A stretch of DNA of 64,000 nucleotides from Streptomyces sp. NBC_01255. Lineage in GTDB: Bacteria > Actinomycetota > Actinomycetes > Streptomycetales > Streptomycetaceae. The notes below the pieces were generated by a model that saw nothing but the letters and a program-made list of their open reading frames with translations, was not told the origin of the DNA and did not search any database. This document shows, piece by piece, positions 43,457 to 51,407 of this stretch. The DNA is taken from assembly GCF_036226445.1 (NCBI RefSeq), contig NZ_CP108474.1, forward strand, positions 3,286,001-3,350,000, read 5' to 3'. Each line of letters begins with the position of its first letter. The first letter of the stretch is position 1. The position numbers were made by a program, and so were the translations under genes.

Positions 43457-45366
43457 CGGGTGCCTCCGTCGCGCCGGGCGCGGGCCGCGAGGGCGCGGCC
43501 GACGAGCGGGGGTGCGATGACCGTGGCGAGCAGCAGGACGGCGGAGAGCGCCATGAGCAGCCCGCGCAGTCCGGCGCCCGTGTCGGCGGCGAGGGTGACG
43601 GGGGTGCCGACGATCATGCCGCCGCCGGAGTCCTGTCCGGTGCCCGTGCCGCCGCCGCCCGTGGCGCCGCCGTCGGAGCCGCCGGTGAGGATCTCGCCCG
43701 TGTCGGGGTCGACGGCGGCGCCGCCGGTCCCGCCGGTCGCGGCACCGGAGCCCGTACCGCCGCCGGTCGCGGAGCCCGAGCCGGAGCCGGTGCCCGAACC
43801 CGTACCGCCCCCGCCGGTCGAGGACCCGGAGCCCGAGCCCGTACCGGAGCCGCCGGTCCCGCCCGTACCGGAGCCGCCGGTGCCGGAGCCCGTGGCGCCG
43901 CCGCCGGTGGAGGAACCCGAGCCGCCGGAGCCCGAGCCCGTACCGGAGCCCCCGTTCCCGTTCCCGTTCCCGCCCGTCGACGTCCCGGAGGTGGAGCCGC
44001 CGTTGCTGGAACCGCCGTTGGCGGTCCCTCCCCCGCTCGACCCGCCGTTGTTCACCGGCGTGGCCGTGCCGCGCGCGCCGCCGGTGCCGTCGGCACACTG
44101 GGTCGCACCGCGCTTGTCGCAGTCCTTCGGCCTCGGCGCGTTCTTGGCGAGGGTGTTGGTGCCGTCCGCCGAGAAGGTGGGGTTGCGGCAGTCGGAGAGG
44201 TCGACGGCGCCGGTGGGCGCCCCGGGTATCCGGCGGACCTGTTCGAAGCCGGCCTGGACGAGGTTCCTCGGCAGCGGCGAGTAGCCGAGCTCCTCGGCCT
44301 GCTGCTGGCCCTCGCAGAGGAAGTAGCGGGCGAAGGTGCCGAGCGAGCGGCCCTTCTCCTTGGTGTGCGGGGCGGTCTCCGTGGTGGGGACGACCATGTA
44401 GCTGTAGCTGGAGAGCGGGTAGCTGCGCGAGTCCTTCGACCGGTAGACGTCGTCGAGGATCTGGGTCAGGTAGTCGGTCGAGGACTTGTTCTCGTTGATG
44501 CGGGCGTCGAGCAGGGCGACGGCGACGCTGGAGGCGGTCGGCTCGACGTAGTACCCGGCGGAGTTGAGGATCTTGGCGACCGGGAAGTGGGCGTTCACGG
44601 CGTACGAGTACTCGACGTAGGTGATGGCGCCCTCGCCCTGCGGCTGGCGGACGTGTGCGGAGACTCCGAGCGAGCCGGACTTGGCGACGGCCGTGGCGCC
44701 GGGCGCGACGGGGAAGTAGGAGGTCATGCCGCAGGGCGTCTGGCGGCCCGCGCGCCGGCAGTAGTCGTCCCAGACGCCGCCGTGCTCCTTGGCGAGCCAG
44801 GTGGTGAACTGGGCGGTGGTGCCCGAGCCGTCGGAGCGCACGACGGGCACGATGCGGCGGGCCGGGAGGGTGAGGCCGGGGTTGTCGGCCTTGATCTCGG
44901 GCGCGTTCCACATGGTCAGCTGCCCGGTGAAGATGCGGGCCAGGACGGAGCCGGAGAGGCGCAGGTTGGTGACCTGCCGGCCGCCTATCCGGAGGTTGTA
45001 CATGAAGGCGGTGCCGCCCGCGACGATCGGCATGTACGCATAGCCGCGGCCCGGCGGTACGTCGGTGGCGCTGCCGTCCTTGAGGCCGTACGGGATCTCG
45101 GAGACGGCGAAGTCGACGGTGCCGTTCTTGAACTGCTCGCGGCCCTGGGAGGAGCCGTTGGCGTTGAAGTTGACGGTCAGTCCGATGTTGGCGCCGATGT
45201 TGCGGCGCCACTGCTCGACGGCGTTGGAGCTCCAGGTCGAGCCGGAGCCGGTGATCTTGGTGTATCCGGCGGCCTGGGCGGCGGGCGGGCGGACGAGGAG
45301 GGCGAGCAGCGCGCACAGGGCGGCGGCGAGCCCCAGGAGGCTGCGGGTGGCGGGGACGGGTCTCAC
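43453..45366 (-). CDS. pstS: PstS-like phosphate-binding protein with Gly-Ser stalk and C-terminal membrane anchor
   Basis: A 637-residue protein. The signal peptide ends near PPAAQA; the mature start YTKITGSGSTW, the NGSSQGREQF and SDGSGTTAQF loops, and IFTGQLTMWNAPEI are typical of PstS phosphate binding. About 150 residues of Gly/Ser/Thr repeat follow, then LAADTG (592-597), a hydrophobic segment and RARR. There is no lipobox, so anchoring is by this tail, not lipid. LAADTG is one residue off LAxTG and may act only as a membrane anchor. GTG 45366 overlaps the pstA stop by 4 bp, with GAGGAG upstream. Confidence 0.88.
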   Translation of the reverse strand: MRPVPATRSLLGLAAALCALLALLVRPPAAQAAGYTKITGSGSTWSSNAVEQWRRNIGANIGLTVNFNANGSSQGREQFKNGTVDFAVSEIPYGLKDGSATDVPPGRGYAYMPIVAGGTAFMYNLRIGGRQVTNLRLSGSVLARIFTGQLTMWNAPEIKADNPGLTLPARRIVPVVRSDGSGTTAQFTTWLAKEHGGVWDDYCRRAGRQTPCGMTSYFPVAPGATAVAKSGSLGVSAHVRQPQGEGAITYVEYSYAVNAHFPVAKILNSAGYYVEPTASSVAVALLDARINENKSSTDYLTQILDDVYRSKDSRSYPLSSYSYMVVPTTETAPHTKEKGRSLGTFARYFLCEGQQQAEELGYSPLPRNLVQAGFEQVRRIPGAPTGAVDLSDCRNPTFSADGTNTLAKNAPRPKDCDKRGATQCADGTGGARGTATPVNNGGSSGGGTANGGSSNGGSTSGTSTGGNGNGNGGSGTGSGSGGSGSSTGGGATGSGTGGSGTGGTGGSGTGSGSGSSTGGGGTGSGTGSGSGSATGGGTGSGAATGGTGGAAVDPDTGEILTGGSDGGATGGGGTGTGQDSGGGMIVGTPVTLAADTGAGLRGLLMALSAVLLLATVIAPPLVGRALAARARRDGGTR

Positions 45367-46607
45367 GGCGTACTCCTCGACGGTGCGGGTACGGATCGGC
45401 CCGGCCGGGCAGCGCTCCGGGGGGCGGCGGCCTGCCGGGCCGCGTCCTTCCGGGACGCCTCGGCCCTGCGCCGCTCCTGGCGCTTCGTCAGCTGCCCGGG
45501 GCCGCGGCCGCCCGCGATCCGGGCGAGGACGAAGAGCAGCAGGACGAGCAGCATGAGGACGGCGGCGGTGCCGAAGCCGCGGGCGATCATGTTCGGTTCG
45601 GGTGACTTGACGAGCTCGAAGGTGGCGAGCGGCAGGGAGACCTGGGCGCCGGAGGTCGGCAGCGCGTTCAGCTCGGCGGTGAAGCCGGCGGTCAGCAGCA
45701 CGGGCGAGGTCTCGCCCACGCCGCGCGCGGTGCCGAGGATGACGGCGGTGGTCAGACCGGAGCGGGCGGTCGGCAGGACGACGTGCCAGACCGTGCGCCA
45801 GCGCGAGGACCCCATGGCGTACGAGGCCTCCCGCAGCGTGCCGGGGACCAGCCGGATGACGACGTCGGCGGCGCGGATGATGATCGGGAGCATCATCACG
45901 GAGAGGGCGAGCGAGGCGGCGAAGCCGGACCGCTCCGTGCCCAGGGCCAGGATGACGGTCGCGTAGATGAAGAGGCCCGCGACGATCGACGGCAGCGCCG
46001 TCATGGCCTCGACGATCGTGCGGACGAGCCGCGCGAAGGGGCCGGGCACCTCGTTGAGGAAGACCGCGCAGACGATCCCGGAGGGCACGGTGAGCGCGAG
46101 GGCGATGCCGACCTGTTCGAGGGTGCCGACGACGGCGTGCAGGATGCCGCCGACGTCGAGCGGTTCGAGGGGGCCGGCGAGGCTCATGTCCTCGGTGAAG
46201 AAGTTGAGGTGGACGAGGGCCTCGCGGCCCTCCCACAGGGTGAAGGCGACGACGAAGACGAGGACGGCGAGGAGCACGAGCCCCAGGCTGCGCACGACGA
46301 CCCCGGCGATCCGGTCGCGGACGGCGGGCCCGTCCTCGTCGAAGGAGACGAGGAGCGCGTACAGCCCGAGGAAGAGGACGTACGCGACGAGGACGAAGCC
46401 GACGGCGCCGCTGAAGGGCAGCAGGCGGGCGAAGAGCAGCCAGGTGAGGGCGAGCGAGGCGGCCGCGGCGCCGAGCACGGCGTACACGTCGGTGGAGCGC
46501 AGGCTGCCGGTGGAGCGCCGCCGCTCGGGTCCGGGCGCGGAGGAGGACGACGGCGGGGGCGGCACGGCGGGCGGGCTCACCGGGGGCCGCTCGGGGGCGA
46601 TGGTCAT
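45363..46607 (-). CDS. pstA: Phosphate-type ABC permease PstA
   Basis: A 414-residue integral membrane permease. The N-terminal about 40 residues are Pro/Ser-rich. Several membrane segments follow, and the EAA loop EASYAMGSSRWRTVWHVVLP contacts the ATPase; GTARGVGETSPVLL is characteristic of PstA. The C-terminal about 50 residues are basic and Ala-rich. It is longer than usual PstA (about 300). It lies 12 bp after pstC and overlaps the following binding-protein gene by 4 bp, so it belongs to one operon. Confidence 0.92.
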   Translation of the reverse strand: MTIAPERPPVSPPAVPPPPSSSSAPGPERRRSTGSLRSTDVYAVLGAAAASLALTWLLFARLLPFSGAVGFVLVAYVLFLGLYALLVSFDEDGPAVRDRIAGVVVRSLGLVLLAVLVFVVAFTLWEGREALVHLNFFTEDMSLAGPLEPLDVGGILHAVVGTLEQVGIALALTVPSGIVCAVFLNEVPGPFARLVRTIVEAMTALPSIVAGLFIYATVILALGTERSGFAASLALSVMMLPIIIRAADVVIRLVPGTLREASYAMGSSRWRTVWHVVLPTARSGLTTAVILGTARGVGETSPVLLTAGFTAELNALPTSGAQVSLPLATFELVKSPEPNMIARGFGTAAVLMLLVLLLFVLARIAGGRGPGQLTKRQERRRAEASRKDAARQAAAPRSAARPGRSVPAPSRSTP

Positions 46608-46619
46608 GTTCTTGTCCCC

Positions 46620-47660
46620 TTACGCGTCGCTGGTGGCGCCGGAGCGGCTGCGGGCGACGATGGACGAGGCGGCGAAGTTGACGATCAGGGTCATGACGAA
46701 GAGCGCGAAGCCGGCGGCCATGAGCGCGGACATGCCGAAGGGGGTGGCCTCGCCGTAGCGCAGGGCGATGAGGGAGGACACCGAGCTCGTGCCGGTCTGC
46801 AGGACGTGCCACTGGATGGTGAAGACCTGCGAGATGACCATGTAGACGGCGATGGTCTCGCCGAGGGCCCGGCCGAGGCCGAGCATGGTGCCGCCGATCA
46901 TGCCGCCCCTGCCGAAGGGCAGGACGACGCTGCGGATCATGCCCCAGCGGGTGGCGCCGAGCGCGTAGGCGCCCTCGCGTTCGCCGGCCGGCGCCTGGGA
47001 GAAGACCTCGCGCATGATCGAGCAGATGATCGGCGCGACCATCATCGCGACGACGAGGCCGGCGACGAAGGTGGACGAGGTGTAGACGGTGGGCGGGGCG
47101 AGCGGGTCGTCGGGGTCGGCGCCGTCGACCCGGAGGAACGGGATCCAGCCCAGGTAGGCGGAGATCCAGCGGGCGATCGGGAGGATCGACTCCTCCAGCC
47201 AGAAGACGCCCCACAGGCCGTAGACGACGGAGGGCACGGCGGCCATGAGGTCGACGGTGGAGACGAGCGTGCGGCGCAGGCGGGGCGCGGCGTACTCGGA
47301 GATGTAGAGCGCGGCGCCGGTGGCGAGCGGGACGGCGACGACGATCGCGACGAGGGCGATGAGGATCGTGCCGAGGAGGACGGCGGCGATGCCGAAGCGG
47401 CCGGCGTCGGGCTCCCAGCTCTCGGTGCTGAGGAAGGAGAATCCGGCGCGGTCGAGGGCCTGCCAGGCGCGCAGGAGCAGGAAGCCGCCGACGAGGAGCA
47501 TGACCGCGAGGACGAGGCCGCCGCCGGTGCGGGCGACGGTGCGGAAGACCCGGTCGGGAAGGCCGGGGTCGGCGTGGAGCCGTCGCGGCGTGTCGGGCGG
47601 CGGGTCCGCCGGTGTGCCGGCCGGCGGTCCGGGCAGCGGGTCAAGGGTCTCGGTGGTCAC
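46620..47660 (-). CDS. pstC: Phosphate-type ABC permease PstC
   Basis: A 346-residue permease with six predicted membrane segments. PstC landmarks are DLMAAVPSVVYGLWGVFWL, IMREVFSQAPAGEREGAYAL with GATRWGMIRSVVLPFGRGG (EAA loop) and GLGRALGETIAVYMV. A Pro-rich N-terminus of about 35 residues is present. GTG 47660 is the start. It is the first gene of the apparent pstC-pstA-pstS-binding-protein operon, 78 bp after the YegP-like gene; the upstream gap carries PHO-box-like repeats. Confidence 0.93.
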   Translation of the reverse strand: MTTETLDPLPGPPAGTPADPPPDTPRRLHADPGLPDRVFRTVARTGGGLVLAVMLLVGGFLLLRAWQALDRAGFSFLSTESWEPDAGRFGIAAVLLGTILIALVAIVVAVPLATGAALYISEYAAPRLRRTLVSTVDLMAAVPSVVYGLWGVFWLEESILPIARWISAYLGWIPFLRVDGADPDDPLAPPTVYTSSTFVAGLVVAMMVAPIICSIMREVFSQAPAGEREGAYALGATRWGMIRSVVLPFGRGGMIGGTMLGLGRALGETIAVYMVISQVFTIQWHVLQTGTSSVSSLIALRYGEATPFGMSALMAAGFALFVMTLIVNFAASSIVARSRSGATSDA

Positions 47661-47678
47661 GGGAAGGACGTAAGTCCC

Positions 47679-47711
47679 GCCTGGTTGACGTGTGCGCCAC
47701 GAGACGTGAAC
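47679..47711 (-). promoter_or_regulatory. PHO-box-like triple 11-nt repeat upstream of pstC
   Basis: Read on the minus strand: GTTCACGTCTC, GTGGCGCACAC, GTCAACCAGGC, in exact 11-nt register. Streptomyces PhoP sites are 11-nt direct repeats with a GTTCACC core; unit 1 matches 6 of 7 core positions, unit 3 matches 5 of 7, unit 2 is poor. It ends 18 bp before the pstC start. Confidence 0.4.
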
Positions 47712-47738
47712 GAGGGGCGTGCGCGGGGCAACTTCCGT

Positions 47739-48110
47739 TCACCACAAGACAGTTGTCGTCCATCGCTCGCCTTCGGCGGCGAGCAGGGTCCGGAAGCGCT
47801 GGTACGCGGTACGACATGTGGAGTGCCGCTCGTAGGAACGCCCGGAGAGGGCGGTGGTCCGCCCCTCGGCGTCGCGCAGCAGCCAGACCCAGCCGTTGCC
47901 GCCGGCGGTGTGCTGCACCCCGCCGGCCATGGCGGCGTGTCCGGCGCACAGGGCCAGGAAGGCGTCCCTGCATTCGTCGTGGTCGTCGTAGCAGCCCCCC
48001 GACCGCGCGACGACCCGTCCGTTCTGGGCGACGAGTCGCCATCCGTACCGCCCGTCGGTCGTTAAGTCGACCAGACAGCGCGTCGTGGACACACCGGTGT
48101 CCTTGGTCAT
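47739..48110 (-). CDS. YegP-like (DUF1508) small protein
   Basis: A 123-residue protein with two similar halves, each with a beta-strand motif: YGWRLVAQNGRVVARSGGCY followed by DECRDAFLAL, and WVWLLRDAEGRTTALSGRSY followed by CRTAYQRF. This duplicated fold is that of YegP/DUF1508 proteins, which are small, cytoplasmic and of unknown function. ATG 48110 is preferred (GGGGGTGGGGG upstream); GTG 48125 is possible. Transcribed toward pstC but ends 78 bp before it. Confidence 0.8.
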   Translation of the reverse strand: MTKDTGVSTTRCLVDLTTDGRYGWRLVAQNGRVVARSGGCYDDHDECRDAFLALCAGHAAMAGGVQHTAGGNGWVWLLRDAEGRTTALSGRSYERHSTCRTAYQRFRTLLAAEGERWTTTVLW

Positions 48111-48290
48111 CGCCCCCACCCCCACAGTCTCGGCAAGCGCAATCTATTGAGACGGGGGTGAAAGTTGGGTGCTAAACGAATTGCCGGTGGCACGCTTCAC
48201 CGGACCGTTGCCCCTTGGACACCGGCGACGTGGGCACCCGCCCCGGGGCCGGGGCGGGGCCGGTCGGGGCGGGCTGGGTGGGGCGGCCGG

Positions 48291-48350
48291 TCGCGAGGAG
48301 GATCAGCCCGTGGCGAGGAGGATCAGCCCGTCGCGAGGAGGATCACGAGC
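48291..48350 (+). repeat. 20-bp tandem repeat (2.7 copies) across a stop codon
   Basis: The unit GCGAGGAGGATCAGCCCG (within 20 bp) is repeated at 48291, 48311 and, partly, 48331. The minus-strand PH-domain gene ends inside the second unit at 48323, so repeat expansion would alter its C-terminus (VILLATG repeated out of frame). A G-rich run (48240-48290) precedes it. Confidence 0.85.
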
Positions 48351-49012
48351 AGCAGCAGCCCGGCGACCGCGGGGGCGATGATCTCGTACGCCCAGCGCAC
48401 CTGCGGCTCGCCCTGCGCGCCCGGGTCGCCGGCGTGGAGCGCGGCGAGCTCGCGCAGATCGGCGACGGTCTGGTCGCCGGGCGCGCTCCGGGACGCGTGG
48501 TCCCGTACGTCGGCGGTGACGGAGGTACGGCCGTGGGGGTCGTCCTGCGAGGCGCGGGCGGCACGCCGCGCCGCGGTCTTCCGCTTCCGCAGCGAGACGG
48601 GGACGGCCCACAGCTGGTACTTGGCGCCCTCCTGCGTGAAGACCTCGGTGGAGTAGCCGGCGCGGAGGTCGGCGACGGAGGCCCAGGGCAGCGTGATCGA
48701 CCGGAACGGGTTGCGGATGCGGAGCCGCCGGTCGTTGGCGTACACGGCGGGCCGGATCGTGAAGGCGACGATCAGCGGGACGGCGAGGACGACCCCCGCG
48801 AGCGCGAGCCAGGGAGTCCGGCCCTCGCCCCGGATCAGCGCGTCGCCGCTGAAGAGGACCGCGAGGATCAGCAGGAACACACCGCTCGCGATGCCGAGGG
48901 GCGAGCGGAAGACGCGGTCGGCGAACTGCTGCCCGGCCTCCGGCTTCGGCTCGTTGCCTGCCTCGGGGGTCGGCTCAGGGGTCGGCTCGGGGGTCGGCTC
49001 CGGGGTCGTCAT
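48323..49012 (-). CDS. PH-domain-containing membrane protein
   Basis: A 229-residue protein. An acidic Pro-Thr-Glu repeat at the N-terminus (TPEPTPEPTPEPTPEAG) is followed by two membrane segments (GIASGVFLLILAVLFSG, LALAGVVLAVPLIVAFTI), a bacterial PH-like domain (VYANDRRLRIRNPFRSITLP, then WASVADLRAGYS) and a C-terminal hydrophobic segment. Such proteins are common in actinobacteria and of unclear function. The coding end lies in a 20-bp tandem repeat, so the C-terminus may vary between strains. Confidence 0.85.
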   Translation of the reverse strand: MTTPEPTPEPTPEPTPEAGNEPKPEAGQQFADRVFRSPLGIASGVFLLILAVLFSGDALIRGEGRTPWLALAGVVLAVPLIVAFTIRPAVYANDRRLRIRNPFRSITLPWASVADLRAGYSTEVFTQEGAKYQLWAVPVSLRKRKTAARRAARASQDDPHGRTSVTADVRDHASRSAPGDQTVADLRELAALHAGDPGAQGEPQVRWAYEIIAPAVAGLLLLVILLATG

Positions 49013-49046
49013 GCCGCCGATTCTGCCTCAGCGGGCCGGTGAGGGC

Positions 49047-49682
49047 TCAGGCGGCCCGCGTGGCCACGAGATCCGCGTACAGAATGATGTTGTCGGGCCG
49101 GTGGCCGTCGACCAGCTCTCCGCCACAGGTGACGAGGCGCAGCTCGGGGCGCGTGGTGTCGCCGTACACCTTGGCCGTCGGGAAGGTCTTCTTGTCGACC
49201 TGCTCCAGCTCCCTGACCCGGAACACGGCGACCTTGCCGTCCGCCCGGGTCACGGCGATCTCGTCGCCCACCCGGACCCGCGAGACGTTCTTCAGGACGG
49301 CGGGGCCGCGGGCGGTGTCGAAATGGCCGATGAGGACGGCGGGGCCGGTCTCGCCGGGCGTGACGCCCTTGTCGTACCAGCCGATGCGGTCGGCGTCCGC
49401 GACCGAGGGCACCTCGACGGTGCCGTCGGCGGCGAGGCCCAGTTCCAGGACGGGGCCGGTGTCCACGCCCGCGCTGGGCACCTGGACGCGGACGGGCAGC
49501 GAGCGGGCCAGCGGCCGGACGGGGGCGGTGCTCGCCGTCGGCGCGGGCGCGGTGGCCTCGGCGACGCGCGCGGGCGGGGTGGCGGCGGTGGGCGCGGCCC
49601 CGGCCGAGCAGCCGACGAGCCCGGTGAGGGCGGCCACGACGAGGAGGGCCGCGGTGGTACGAGAACGGGGACGGGCGCTCAC
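49047..49682 (-). CDS. Class F sortase
   Basis: A 211-residue exported transpeptidase. The signal segment ends LVGC, a possible lipobox at Cys25. A Pro/Ala/Thr spacer leads to the sortase domain. The catalytic residues are intact: His120 in LIGHFDT, Cys186 in LVTCGG and Arg195 in DGHRPDNI. Class F sortases are actinobacterial enzymes that join surface proteins to the wall or to each other. It lies 104 bp after the secreted protein gene (49787-51187) on the same strand, its probable partner or substrate. Substrate motif is not proven. Confidence 0.9.
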   Translation of the reverse strand: MSARPRSRTTAALLVVAALTGLVGCSAGAAPTAATPPARVAEATAPAPTASTAPVRPLARSLPVRVQVPSAGVDTGPVLELGLAADGTVEVPSVADADRIGWYDKGVTPGETGPAVLIGHFDTARGPAVLKNVSRVRVGDEIAVTRADGKVAVFRVRELEQVDKKTFPTAKVYGDTTRPELRLVTCGGELVDGHRPDNIILYADLVATRAA

Positions 49683-49786
49683 GGGACGACTCCGGACGGG
49701 GTGTGACCGGCCGCCGCACGGGTGCGACGGCCGGTCTGGGGTGAGGTGCTCCTGCTCGGGTCAAGGGCGAGGAGACAAGGGACGGC

Positions 49787-51187
49787 TCAGACGCGGGCGG
49801 CTGCCCGGCGGCGCAGGGCGACGAAGCCGAGGCCCACGGCGGTGGCCGAGGCCGCGCCCGCGCCGACGGCGATCAGGACGGTGGAGCCGCCCTGGCTACC
49901 GGCGGCCTCGGTGCCGAACTCGGCACCGGCCGCGACGCCGCCGCGCGGGATGACGGAGGTCTGGCCCGCGTGCACGGTGGCGCCGGTGCCCCCGGCCCTG
50001 CCGGTGCCGTTCGTGACGGCGCCCTTGACCGGGGCGAGCTTGCAGCCCTTCGGCAGCTTCGGGAAGGCGTGCGTGGCGCCCTTGGCCGTGCCGCCCTCGA
50101 CCTTGGTGTAGAGCGACGGAGCGGTGCTGTTCGCGGCGACGATCCGGGCGACGATGCCGGCGCTCTTCGGCAGCGCGGGGTGCTTCCGGTCGAGGGTCGC
50201 GAAGACCTTGTCGGCGCCGTTGGCGTCCGCGGTGGTGAGCTTGGCCTTCGGACCCTGCGGGCTCATGATCAGCTTGGCCTTCGCGCCCGCGCCGATGCTG
50301 ACGGTCGAGGCGATCGTGCACGCGCCGAGCGTGTCCTTGTCGACCGGGGCGGGCTCGCCCTGGCCGTTGCTGCCCATGCCGTACGGCTGCGGGGCGGCCT
50401 GCTTCGACGAGCCGGGGACGTAGGCGGAGAACGAGCCGCCCTCGTGCAGGACGACGACGGCCTTGCCGAAGAAGTAGACCTTGGTGCCGGCGTGGACGTA
50501 GATGTAGCCGCTGCCCTTGTCGGTGGCGGTGTCGATGAGCTGAAGGCCGAAGACGCCGTTCTTCTTGCCGAGCTCGACGACGGTGCCGTCGTCGAGCCGG
50601 TAGATGCCGGGCACGCCGGGGGCGATGTTGCCGATCCAGTTGTGGATGGTGCCGTCCGGGTTCAGGACGAGGAACTCGCCGTTGTCCTGTCCGGCGGCGG
50701 AGCGGGTGTTCGCGTCGAGGACCCCGACCGGGTGACCCTGGCGGAAGAGCTCGGCGCGGTAGTGCAGGGCGTTGACCTTGTAGATCTTGACGACGGTGCC
50801 GGTGATGAGGGTCTGCGTACGGACGAGCGTGCCCTTCGCGGAGCCGGCCGACGGCACGGCGGCCGGAGCCGAGGTCGCCGGAGCCGTCGTGGCCGGAGCC
50901 GAGACAGGCGGAGCCGCGACGGTCGCGGTCGGAGCGGGCGTGGCGGCCGACTTCGCGGCCGGCTTCGCGGCCGGCTTCGCGTCCGACTCCCCAGCCGACT
51001 TCCCGGCCGACTGCGCATCCGACTTCGCATCCGACGTCCCCGCCGGCTTCCCGGCCGACTGCGCGGCCTGCTTCGCGGTCACCGGCCCGTCGGCGGCGAG
51101 GGCGGCACCCGCGGTGAGCGCCGGAGTGGTGATCGCGACGCCCGCGACGAGGGCGACGGCGACGGCGGTGCGAAGGGCGGTGCGCAT
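49787..51187 (-). CDS. Secreted membrane-anchored protein, probable partner of the class F sortase
   Basis: A 466-residue exported protein. The signal peptide ends AALAA. A Lys/Ala/Ser/Asp-rich repeat (AGKSAGESDAKPAAKPAA) and a Pro/Thr/Ala run follow, then a beta-rich central domain of unknown family (GTVVKIYKVNALHYRAELF, GEFLVLNPDGTIHNWIGN). The C-terminus reads IPRGGVAAG, a short polar stretch, a hydrophobic segment (ATAVGLGFVALRR) and Arg-rich end. There is no LPxTG or LAxTG. With the class F sortase encoded next door, IPRGGVAAG could be its noncanonical recognition site; this is inference. Confidence 0.8.
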   Translation of the reverse strand: MRTALRTAVAVALVAGVAITTPALTAGAALAADGPVTAKQAAQSAGKPAGTSDAKSDAQSAGKSAGESDAKPAAKPAAKSAATPAPTATVAAPPVSAPATTAPATSAPAAVPSAGSAKGTLVRTQTLITGTVVKIYKVNALHYRAELFRQGHPVGVLDANTRSAAGQDNGEFLVLNPDGTIHNWIGNIAPGVPGIYRLDDGTVVELGKKNGVFGLQLIDTATDKGSGYIYVHAGTKVYFFGKAVVVLHEGGSFSAYVPGSSKQAAPQPYGMGSNGQGEPAPVDKDTLGACTIASTVSIGAGAKAKLIMSPQGPKAKLTTADANGADKVFATLDRKHPALPKSAGIVARIVAANSTAPSLYTKVEGGTAKGATHAFPKLPKGCKLAPVKGAVTNGTGRAGGTGATVHAGQTSVIPRGGVAAGAEFGTEAAGSQGGSTVLIAVGAGAASATAVGLGFVALRRRAAARV

Positions 51188-51323
51188 AACGACTCCTGTG
51201 ATTCAGGTGAGTGACAAGGCTGAGTCGCATGCCGCTTTTTCTCGGTCCGACTGTTTCCGGTGAGGTCTGGCTGGCTGCAAGAAAAAATCTAATGATCTTG
51301 TATTCAGGAGTCGTCCGCTCCAT

Positions 51324-51339
51324 GTCACGGGCGTGTGAC
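51324..51339. promoter_or_regulatory. Candidate AfsQ1-type box (copy 2), also palindromic
   Basis: GTCACGGGCGTGTGAC fits the reported GTnAC-N6-GTnAC AfsQ1 consensus and is an inverted repeat (TGTCAC...GTGACA). It is 136-152 bp upstream of the secreted protein start (minus) and about 95 bp upstream of deoC (plus). Another regulator could use it. Confidence 0.4.
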
Positions 51340-51407
51340 AGGAGTCACCACGCCGCAGGACCCCCTGTGACCTCGGGCTCGATGACAGAGCTCCCCTGTA
51401 CAGGTCG

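Noticed and set aside
43457..45316. 1498-residue reading extending the LADTG binding-protein gene upstream
   Set aside because: The extra N-terminal part is the out-of-frame reverse of the PstS-like gene; a signal peptide begins at 43456 and a 4-bp ATGA overlap fits.
45367..47214. 1253-residue reading extending the PstS-like gene upstream
   Set aside because: Covers pstA and pstC in another frame and is Arg/Ala-rich nonsense; the signal peptide begins at 45366.
47737..47743. GTTCACC on the plus strand as a PHO half-site
   Set aside because: It faces away from pstC, overlaps a stop codon of the YegP-like gene and has no second unit in 11-nt register.
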